From Ruminococcus flavefaciens (GTDB lineage Bacteria; Bacillota; Clostridia; Oscillospirales; Ruminococcaceae), in contig DEDQ01000081.1 in assembly GCA_002350065.1 (NCBI GenBank), positions 26,765 through 43,190 on the forward strand: 16,426 bases of DNA. Direction: 5' to 3'. A program made the position numbers and the translations under genes. The stretch's first letter is position 1. Each line of letters begins with the position of its first letter. This document shows positions 5,713-11,682 of the stretch, in pieces. The notes under the pieces are model-generated. The model was not told the DNA's origin. It made no database searches and saw nothing but the letters and a program-made list of their open reading frames with translations.

Positions 5713-7435
5713 TGCTTCCGCCCTCCTTTTCGTTCATCTGAGACTTGTAAATCTCGCGGTAGACCTCGCAGCTTTCGAGGAGCTCGTCATTCGTGCCGAT
5801 ACCGGCGGGAACGCCGTCTTCCATGACGATTATTTTGTCGGCGTCTCTGAGCGAGGTAGTGCGCTGTGATATCATTATGACCGACGTACCGGACATTTCC
5901 TCGCGCAGAGCTTTGCGGAGTTTAAGGTCAGTAGCGTAATCGAGTGCGCTTGTAGAGTCGTCGAGAATGAGCATATCAGGCTTGCCGACAAGAGCTCGCG
6001 CGATTGCGATACGCTGCTTCTGACCGCCTGAGAGGTTCTTGCCTCCCTGCGAGATGAAGGTATCGAGCCCGTCGGGGAGCTTTTCAGCAAATTCCCACGC
6101 CTGAGCGGTTTTCAGCGCCGAGATTATCTCCTCGTCGGAGGCGTTCCGGTCGCGCCATTTCATATTGTCGCGGAGAGTTCCCGAGAAGAGCACTGCCTTC
6201 TGCGGGACGATGCCTATCCTGCGCCTGAGAGCCTTGACGTCCCACTCGTTGACGTTCACGCCGGCGATGAGCACCTCTCCCTCGGTGGGACGGTAGAACG
6301 CCGGAATAAGCGAAGCAACAGTCGATTTGCCGCTTCCGGTGCCTCCGATTATGCCGAGAGTCTCGCCTCGCCGGAGAGTGAAGCTGAGCCCGCTTACAGA
6401 GCTGTCGCCGGCTCCCTCATAGGTGAACGAGACATTGCGGAACTCGATGATATTCTCGCTTGCAGAGCCATTTTCAGCCGTTCCGGAGCTCTCCGGCGCA
6501 AGAGCGAATATCTCGCTTATACGGTTCGCGGAGGCGAAAGCCTTGGTGAATACAACTATGAGATTGGCAAGCAATACGAGCGCGAGAAGTATCTGGGTCA
6601 TGTAGTTTGTGAATGCCGTGAGCTCGCCCTGAGTGAGACTTCCGGTGTTGATTCGTCCGCCGCCGAACCAGAGTATTGCGACGATTCCGAGATTCATTAT
6701 CATGAAAGCGGCAGGGTTGAGGATAGCCGATATCTTGCCGACTGCTATCGAGCACTTGGCAATCTCATCAACAGCCTCGCCGAATTCGTCTATTTCTTCC
6801 TGCTGACGCGAGAAAGCGCGGATAACTCGCGTGCCTTCGAGGTTCTCACGGGTGAGCATGGAAGCTCGGTCGAGCTTTTGCTGGGTCTTCTTGTACATGG
6901 GAACGGTCCTGCGCATGATGAAAAAGATTATGCCCGATATCAGCGGCGCCGCGATGAACAGCACAACTGACAGCCGCAGGTCGATAGTCACTGCCATGAC
7001 AGCCGCTCCGATAACGAGGAACGGAGCTCTTACCGCGAGGCGTATGAACATATTCACGCCGTTCTGTACCGTCATCGAGTCGTTGGTCAGTCTGTTTACG
7101 AGCGAAGCCGTACCTATGCTGTCGATGCCCGTGTACGAGAGCGAGTTGATATGCTTGTACAGGGCTGCACGGAGCTCCGTTCCGAAGCCGTAGGCGCATT
7201 TTGCCGCGAGAAACTGACAGGTCAGCGCAAAGGTGAGTCCGCATATGCCGAGCAGCACGATAACTCCGGACATCTTCCACACGTAGGCACTGTCGCCGCT
7301 GGCAATGCCGTTGTCGATTATCTTAGCCATTAAAAGCGGGACTATCAGCTCGAATATCGCCTCGAGCAGCTTGAAGAACGGACCTAATATCAGCTCTTTT
7401 TTGTAGTTTTTCAGGAATCTGAGCAGTTTTGTCAT
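5705..7435 (-). CDS. ABC exporter half-transporter with degenerate catalytic site
   Basis: This 576-residue partner of the exporter downstream has a six-helix membrane domain (about 15-305) and a nucleotide-binding domain (about 328-570). Walker A GGTGSGKST (364-372) and signature LSGGQ (468-472) are canonical. Walker B reads MLILDD, with Asp493 in place of the catalytic Glu, and the switch position reads SQR, with Gln524 in place of His. Its Walker site therefore faces the partner's altered LSQGQ signature, making the degenerate site typical of heterodimeric exporters, while its own good signature completes the partner's consensus site. I chose ATG at 7435, which has GAGG five bases upstream. 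A GTG at 7453 has no site and lies next to a terminator T-run. That terminator sits directly before this gene, so expression depends on read-through or on a promoter I could not find. Confidence 0.92.
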   Translation of the reverse strand: MTKLLRFLKNYKKELILGPFFKLLEAIFELIVPLLMAKIIDNGIASGDSAYVWKMSGVIVLLGICGLTFALTCQFLAAKCAYGFGTELRAALYKHINSLSYTGIDSIGTASLVNRLTNDSMTVQNGVNMFIRLAVRAPFLVIGAAVMAVTIDLRLSVVLFIAAPLISGIIFFIMRRTVPMYKKTQQKLDRASMLTRENLEGTRVIRAFSRQQEEIDEFGEAVDEIAKCSIAVGKISAILNPAAFMIMNLGIVAILWFGGGRINTGSLTQGELTAFTNYMTQILLALVLLANLIVVFTKAFASANRISEIFALAPESSGTAENGSASENIIEFRNVSFTYEGAGDSSVSGLSFTLRRGETLGIIGGTGSGKSTVASLIPAFYRPTEGEVLIAGVNVNEWDVKALRRRIGIVPQKAVLFSGTLRDNMKWRDRNASDEEIISALKTAQAWEFAEKLPDGLDTFISQGGKNLSGGQKQRIAIARALVGKPDMLILDDSTSALDYATDLKLRKALREEMSGTSVIMISQRTTSLRDADKIIVMEDGVPAGIGTNDELLESCEVYREIYKSQMNEKEGGSNA

Positions 7436-7453
7436 TTTTACCTCGCTTTTCAC

Positions 7454-7481
7454 AAAAAAGCGGACTGTTTAAGTCCGCTTT
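7454..7481 (-). terminator. Terminator after the uridylyltransferase gene, just ahead of the ABC operon
   Basis: A perfect 10-bp stem AAAGCGGACT / AGTCCGCTTT (7457-7466 with 7472-7481) with a 5-base loop is followed by six T on the minus strand. It ends about 18 bases before the ABC exporter ATG. Confidence 0.88.
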
Positions 7482-7492
7482 GATTATTCAAT

Positions 7493-8722
7493 TTATAATT
7501 CGACGCCGTTTTCCTCGAGCAGCTTTCTTGCGGAAACTACCGAATCCACGCCCTCTGCGTTCTTGATAGGAGCAAACTCCCTGTTGCGCACGACCTCATA
7601 CGGTATGCAGCTGTCGTGCATATGAACCATGTCGAGTACAAGAGTCTCGAACTTGTGACCGTTGGGCTTGTCGGGCTTGATGAGGCTGCCGTTCTCGTCC
7701 ATGTAGGGAATTTTCTTATCGACGATGTGTACCGGCATTTTCAGCTTGTTTATCTCCTCGAGCTTGTCCGTTCTGAACAGGTAATTGAGGATAACTCCGT
7801 ACTTGTATGCGAGCTCGCCGTCGTCAGTTCTGAGAGTTATCATCTCGTCGGTCATCTCATAGTATTCAACTATCGAGGGCATGCCGTCCTCGAGACAGAG
7901 CACTCCTACGCGCTCCTCGGGAGCAGCCTTTGCGACTACCTTGCCGCCAGACTGTGAACCCGACTTTATAACAGCTCCGATAAAGAGCGGGTCAGCTATC
8001 TGCTGGAGCACGTTATCTACTGCGAAAACGTTGAGCCATTCAACTCCGTCAGCTTTGAGCCTGTCGAGCAGTCCGGAGCGGACGAGCGACGAATACCAGC
8101 CGCCGTTTCCGTTGGGAGATGAGGAGATTCGCGACTTGCTTTCCATATATATTTTTCCGCTGAAATCTACCGAAGGAGCCATGTCCTGCACGAAGAAGTG
8201 AACGAAGTCCTTATTGTAGCCGAAGTAGTTCTTTTCCTTGAAGAAATTCACGGTATCGTCGTTGTTTTTTTCGCTTGTCATGACGCAGAGCGGCACCCAT
8301 GCTCCTGCTTCGTCAACTACCTTCATGAGGTTGTTTATGAGACACTCGAAGATGTAGAGCTCCTTTGTGACGCCCACGTTGAACATTCCCTTGGGCTTGT
8401 CGAAGCCGAGACGTGTTCCCTGTCCGCCCGCGAGGAGTATCGCAGCAGTTTTTCCTGCCTTTATGGCTTCGAGACCGAGCTTTTTGTATTCGGAGCTGTT
8501 AGCCTCAATGTCGCGGATCGTAACGGCTCCGAGGGGCTCGAATGTTCCGCGCTTTACAGTGTTGTCGCCGTCGGCTTTGAGATTATCGAGCAGTGAGAAG
8601 TCTATCCTCTCTATCTGAGCGAGGAGGTCTGCCTGTCCGGCTGTATCGAGTTCGTCGTAATATCTGAGCAGATGCTCCTGACCGTATCCGGAGAGGAGCT
8701 TTTTAGCTTTTTCTAAAGTCAT
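7493..8722 (-). CDS. UDPGP-family uridylyltransferase (UDP-sugar pyrophosphorylase, UAP1-like)
   Basis: This 409-residue protein belongs to the eukaryotic-type UDPGP family, which joins UTP to a sugar-1-phosphate to make a UDP-sugar and pyrophosphate in the cytoplasm. The nucleotide motif LAGGQGTRLGFDKPKG (97-112) is intact. The N-terminal helix pair with GQEHLLRYYDEL (14-25) is the pattern of UDP-N-acetylhexosamine pyrophosphorylases rather than bacterial GalU or GlmU. GlcNAc-1-P is the best guess for substrate; Glc-1-P or GalNAc-1-P remain possible. The length fits bacterial members. I chose ATG at 8722 with AGGAG ten bases upstream; an in-frame TTG at 8743 overlaps this leader and lacks a site. 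It has its own strong promoter (8775-8803) and terminator. The next gene upstream is a GlmU-like acyltransferase, supporting a UDP-GlcNAc role. Confidence 0.88.
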   Translation of the reverse strand: MTLEKAKKLLSGYGQEHLLRYYDELDTAGQADLLAQIERIDFSLLDNLKADGDNTVKRGTFEPLGAVTIRDIEANSSEYKKLGLEAIKAGKTAAILLAGGQGTRLGFDKPKGMFNVGVTKELYIFECLINNLMKVVDEAGAWVPLCVMTSEKNNDDTVNFFKEKNYFGYNKDFVHFFVQDMAPSVDFSGKIYMESKSRISSSPNGNGGWYSSLVRSGLLDRLKADGVEWLNVFAVDNVLQQIADPLFIGAVIKSGSQSGGKVVAKAAPEERVGVLCLEDGMPSIVEYYEMTDEMITLRTDDGELAYKYGVILNYLFRTDKLEEINKLKMPVHIVDKKIPYMDENGSLIKPDKPNGHKFETLVLDMVHMHDSCIPYEVVRNREFAPIKNAEGVDSVVSARKLLEENGVEL

Positions 8723-8774
8723 AATTCTAATTCTCCTAAACAATGCATAGCTGTTATCGCAGCGTATTTATGTT

Positions 8775-8803
8775 ATTATATCATATATTCTGAAAAAATG
8801 CAA
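8775..8803 (-). promoter_or_regulatory. Sigma-A promoter for the uridylyltransferase gene
   Basis: On the minus strand, TTGCAT (8798-8803), a 17-base spacer and TATAAT (8775-8780) lie about 50 bases before the ATG and directly after the upstream gene's terminator. Confidence 0.85.
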
Positions 8804-8814
8804 CTATTATATGC

Positions 8815-8855
8815 AAAAAAGCCATAAAGAAGTCAGACTTCCTTATGACTTTTTT
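8815..8855. terminator. Terminator after the acyltransferase gene
   Basis: A long stem with two mismatches (AAAAAAG, CATAA and GAAGT pairing with ACTTC, TTATG and CTTTTTT) has a 3-base loop. On the minus strand it ends in six T. The symmetry would also allow plus-strand termination. Confidence 0.85.
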
Positions 8856-8859
8856 AAGT

Positions 8860-8908
8860 GAATGAATCCACTATTCATTCAGAGGACGTGAAAAAATTAT
8901 CAAGTCCT
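8860..8908 (-). other. Two further hairpins in the acyltransferase 3' region
   Basis: A perfect 8-bp inverted repeat GAATGAAT / ATTCATTC (8860-8867 with 8873-8880) and a 6-bp stem GAGGAC / GTCCTC (8882-8887 with 8903-8908) lie between the acyltransferase stop and the terminator at 8815-8855. Neither has a T-run like a terminator. They may stabilise the mRNA 3' end. The AT-rich one could also be a protein operator. Confidence 0.45.
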
Positions 8909-8930
8909 CATTTACTTCTCGGATATGCTT

Positions 8931-9596
8931 TTATTTTTTCTTTACAACAACTCCGCCTGTCTTCCAGATGCAGCCCTCGGGGATAACTCCTCTTACGCAG
9001 CTTGTGGGGTAGATATTGCAGTTTCTGCCGATTATCGTTCCAGGATTGAGCACGCTGTTGCAGCCGACTTCTACATAGTCGCCGAGCATTGCCCCTATCT
9101 TCTTAATGCCTGTCTCGAGCTGCTCGTCTGCGGATTTTATGACAACGTTTGTCTTGTCGGACTTCACATTTGAGGTGATAGAGCCGGCTCCCATGTGCGA
9201 CTTATAGCCGAGTATGCTGTCTCCGACGTAGTTATAGTGCGGAGTCTGCACGTTGTCGAATATGATGACGTTTTTGAGCTCTACTGAGTTGCCGACAACG
9301 CAGTTTTCGCCGACAAGAGCGCTTCCGCGGATAAATGCGCAGTGGCGGACCTCAGTATTTGCTCCGATTATGCACGGAGCTCCGAGATATGCCGAGGGGA
9401 ACACCTTTGCCGTTTTATGTACCCATACGTTTTCGGACGGATTATCATATTCGTTAGGGTCGAGGTTCTTTCCGAGCGAGATTATGAGCTCACTGATGCC
9501 CTTGAGAGCCTCCCACGGATATGTGAAGCCCTTGAGGTAGTCCGCAGCGGCAGTATGTGAAAGGTCGTAGAGGTCGGTTATTCTGATATTATCCAT
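8931..9596 (-). CDS. GlmU-like left-handed beta-helix sugar-phosphate acetyltransferase (no nucleotidyltransferase domain)
   Basis: This 221-residue protein has a helical N-terminal section (1-50) and hexapeptide repeats from about 55 to 210 that form a left-handed beta-helix. The stretch PHYNYVGD (119-126) followed by GAGSIT (136-141) matches the GlmU acetyltransferase site. His120 corresponds to the catalytic base and Tyr123 to the sugar-phosphate contact. The pyrophosphorylase half of GlmU is absent. The likely reaction is acetyl-CoA-dependent acetylation of glucosamine-1-phosphate or a related amino sugar phosphate. The uridylyltransferase gene lies directly downstream on the same strand and could use the product. 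Annotation pipelines often call such proteins UDP-GlcNAc pyrophosphorylase, but no nucleotidyl motif is visible. The ATG has AGGAG eight bases upstream and a near-consensus promoter. Confidence 0.82.
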   Translation of the reverse strand: MDNIRITDLYDLSHTAAADYLKGFTYPWEALKGISELIISLGKNLDPNEYDNPSENVWVHKTAKVFPSAYLGAPCIIGANTEVRHCAFIRGSALVGENCVVGNSVELKNVIIFDNVQTPHYNYVGDSILGYKSHMGAGSITSNVKSDKTNVVIKSADEQLETGIKKIGAMLGDYVEVGCNSVLNPGTIIGRNCNIYPTSCVRGVIPEGCIWKTGGVVVKKK

Positions 9597-9631
9597 AAGT
9601 TTTTCTCCTGTAAAAAATATATGATAATAAT

Positions 9632-9660
9632 ATTATAGTCTTATGCCGGAAAAAAGTCAA
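9632..9660 (-). promoter_or_regulatory. Sigma-A promoter for the acyltransferase gene
   Basis: On the minus strand TTGACT (9655-9660), a 17-base spacer and TATAAT (9632-9637) lie about 36 bases before the start codon. It is divergent from the diguanylate cyclase promoter, the two -35 boxes being 43 bases apart. Confidence 0.9.
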
Positions 9661-9703
9661 GCGCGGGGATAATGTGAAAATCCGCAAATTTTATCGTGTT
9701 CTG

Positions 9704-9732
9704 TTGCAATTTTTGTAAAAATATGGTATAAT
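9704..9732 (+). promoter_or_regulatory. Sigma-A promoter for the diguanylate cyclase gene
   Basis: TTGCAA (9704-9709), a 17-base spacer and TATAAT (9727-9732) preceded by TGG, an extended -10. It lies 34 bases before the ATG. Confidence 0.85.
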
Positions 9733-9766
9733 AAGTAATGACATAACCTGAGAGGGGGAATTGCGT

Positions 9767-10780
9767 ATGGAATATTCCACTGTCAAGAAATTCGCGGCTG
9801 TTGTAAATACCGTCATTCTTGCTCTTGTTTTGGGACTCATGTACTTTTTCCATATGTGCGACGTAAGTTTCCTTGTTTATTTCAGCATACCAACTGCGCT
9901 TGTGTATGTGATAGGATATGTTCTTATCCATAAAAACCACCTTACCTTGTACGTGACGTTCATCTATATGTGGATAACGCTTTATATGGGCGTTACGACG
10001 GTCTGTCTCGGCTATGGATACGGCTTCCATCTGTACTGCTTCTCGATGATACCCATAACCTTCGTCACCGAGTATATGAGCTACAGACTGAAAACACGCG
10101 GCATGAAGGCCGCTCCGGCGAGCCTGTTCATAGGTCTGACTTATATTATCTGCACCGGCTACGTATCGTATTTCGGTCCCATTTATGAGCGCGACCAGAA
10201 AATCGCTGCTTTTTTCTGGATATTCAATGCCTTGATAGTGCTGAGCTTCCTGATATACTACTCGAATTACCTTATCCGCACGATAATCTCGTCCGAGGAG
10301 CAGCTCAGGGAGATAGCTCACATCGACCGCCTTACGCGCCTTTACAACAGACATTATATGCTGAGCTGTCTTGAAGCGCTCCCCGAGGGAGCGACTGACC
10401 GTATGCTTGCTATGGCTGATATCGACAACTTCAAGAAGATAAACGATACATACGGTCACAATGCCGGCGACGAGGTGCTGAAAACCGTTTCCGATATCAT
10501 GAAGAGCGAGTGCCGCGGTTGCGAGATAGCCCGCTGGGGCGGTGAGGAGTTCCTTATCCTTTCGCCGGAGGGCGTTTCTGCCGGCAGGGAAATGCTCGAG
10601 AATATGCGCCGCTGTATAGAGAAAAAGCCGGTCGAAGTGGACGGTCAGACAATAAATGTCACAGTCACGGTCGGCATGGGATTCAGGAAGTCCGGACAGA
10701 ATATCGACTCGTGGATACAGTCGGTCGATGAGAAGCTCTACTACGGCAAAAACAACGGCAAAAACCGCGTTATAGATTGA
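9767..10780 (+). CDS. Membrane diguanylate cyclase (GGDEF domain)
   Basis: The 337-residue protein begins with a sensory membrane region of about six helices (roughly 8-28, 34-54, 60-80, 86-104, 117-136 and 147-170), not matched to a named sensor family. A short linker helix (172-186) leads into a GGDEF domain (about 187-335). The active loop GGEEF (258-262) is intact, as are ADIDNFKKIND (217-227) and YGHNAGDE (229-236), which bind metal and GTP, so it should make c-di-GMP from two GTP. The allosteric I-site RxxD expected just before the loop is missing; Cys occupies both the Arg and Asp positions, so product feedback is unlikely at that site. I chose ATG at 9767 with GAGGGGG eight bases upstream, because a TTG two codons earlier sits too close to that site. 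It is the only complete plus-strand gene here. Confidence 0.93.
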   Translation: MEYSTVKKFAAVVNTVILALVLGLMYFFHMCDVSFLVYFSIPTALVYVIGYVLIHKNHLTLYVTFIYMWITLYMGVTTVCLGYGYGFHLYCFSMIPITFVTEYMSYRLKTRGMKAAPASLFIGLTYIICTGYVSYFGPIYERDQKIAAFFWIFNALIVLSFLIYYSNYLIRTIISSEEQLREIAHIDRLTRLYNRHYMLSCLEALPEGATDRMLAMADIDNFKKINDTYGHNAGDEVLKTVSDIMKSECRGCEIARWGGEEFLILSPEGVSAGREMLENMRRCIEKKPVEVDGQTINVTVTVGMGFRKSGQNIDSWIQSVDEKLYYGKNNGKNRVID

Positions 10781-10814
10781 CGATTCCCCGTAAAATCAAG
10801 CAGACAAAGCAAAT

Positions 10815-10857
10815 CCCCGCATCACTGGCGTTCAGTGGTGCGGGGCTGTTTGTTTCT
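10815..10857. terminator. Bidirectional terminator between convergent genes
   Basis: A 13-bp stem (10815-10827 with 10833-10845, CCCCGCATCACTG pairing with CAGTGGTGCGGGG, one G-U) has a 5-base loop. A CTGTTTGTTTCT tail follows on the plus strand; the minus-strand tail (ATTTGCTTTG) is weaker. It serves the diguanylate cyclase and probably the converging SUKH gene. Confidence 0.85.
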
Positions 10858-10858
10858 A

Positions 10859-11449
10859 TCAGAACTTAATTTTGAGCCAGCTTTCCAGTTTCTCCTGCTC
10901 AATGATCTTTTTCGCAATAGCTGCCGTCAACTGCTTTGTCAGGACACAGGGGGTATGCTCTGCCGCCACCAACAGTTCTGCAATCGGTGTCTCCAGACGT
11001 AGCGCTTTGCGAATCTGCATCAGTGTTTTTGCCTTGTTCTCAGGGCATTTCACAAGGATGACCTGTACCTTTGCAGACCAGTCCACATTTTCTTTTTTCT
11101 CCTGCGAGAAAGGATGCCCGCTTTCATACCATTGCGTAAAGCTCTGCAGATGCGCAGGCTTTGCCGTTCCGATCGCGCCCTGCTCCAGAAACCCGAACTT
11201 TGTCACATTGCTGCCGGATTTCATGACAAGCTCAAAGTCTCCGTTGTCATTGCCGATCGGGATCAGCTCTGGCGCATATTCTGAGAATTCCAGCGTCGCG
11301 TAACGTTCTGCGACAGCCTCAATATCATACAGGATGCCGTCATCGAATTCCGTTTCCTTCCCCGAAAGCAGGAATTCACGGTATACCTTCGGAATTACGA
11401 TATGCAGTCTGTTTTCTGTTTCTGAAATCATTTTTTCGATTTGTTCCAT
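10859..11449 (-). CDS. SMI1/KNR4 (SUKH) protein with an L7/L12-like C-terminal domain
   Basis: The 196-residue protein has two parts. Residues 1-115 carry SUKH landmarks: IPKVYREFLLSG (19-30), LIPIGNDNGDFEL (62-74) and an aromatic helix FTQWYESG (104-111). Residues 127-196 have a strand-helix-helix-strand-helix pattern with VILVKCPENK (129-138), a conserved-looking Arg 147 and AELLVAA (157-163). This order of landmarks resembles the C-terminal domain of ribosomal protein L7/L12, which binds translation GTPases. SUKH proteins often act as immunity proteins against contact-dependent toxins, but no toxin is encoded nearby, so this may be an orphan immunity gene or a domesticated regulator. All 16 Ile codons are ATT or ATC, none ATA, whereas about half of Ile codons in the adjacent diguanylate cyclase gene are ATA, which suggests transfer. 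The start has AGGAGG five bases upstream. The SUKH assignment is firm; the second domain is inferred. Confidence 0.8.
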   Translation of the reverse strand: MEQIEKMISETENRLHIVIPKVYREFLLSGKETEFDDGILYDIEAVAERYATLEFSEYAPELIPIGNDNGDFELVMKSGSNVTKFGFLEQGAIGTAKPAHLQSFTQWYESGHPFSQEKKENVDWSAKVQVILVKCPENKAKTLMQIRKALRLETPIAELLVAAEHTPCVLTKQLTAAIAKKIIEQEKLESWLKIKF

Positions 11450-11682
11450 GCCTTCCTCCTATCATGTCGGATTTATTCCCACTTTGTACATTTTGACGAA
11501 TGACAACCAATCTACGAAGTATCGAACCCTCTGTTATCCAATCTGCGCACTAATCTCACTGAGCAGATTGGTTGTCAGGCGTTTTTAGTTCGTAGATGTT
11601 TTTCCAAATACAGTAAAAAGCTGGTTAGGGTTGACTTCGCAGATTGACTGTATAGCCGAAAACTGCCGTAAAATCGGTACTT
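11450..11682 (-). other. Inverted-repeat-rich leader upstream of the SUKH gene
   Basis: This 233-base gap between rlmD and the SUKH gene holds overlapping inverted repeats. GACAACCAATCT (11502-11513) pairs with AGATTGGTTGTC (11565-11576). CCAATCTGC (11538-11546) pairs with GCAGATTGG (11563-11571). TCTACGAA (11511-11518) pairs with TTCGTAGA (11589-11596). The first excludes the other two. No convincing sigma-A promoter was found in either direction, and no clear terminator follows rlmD. Confidence 0.5.

Noticed and set aside
9641..10459. 272-residue minus-strand open frame
   Set aside because: It is antisense to the membrane and GGDEF regions of the diguanylate cyclase, which has clear motifs, promoter and ribosome site.
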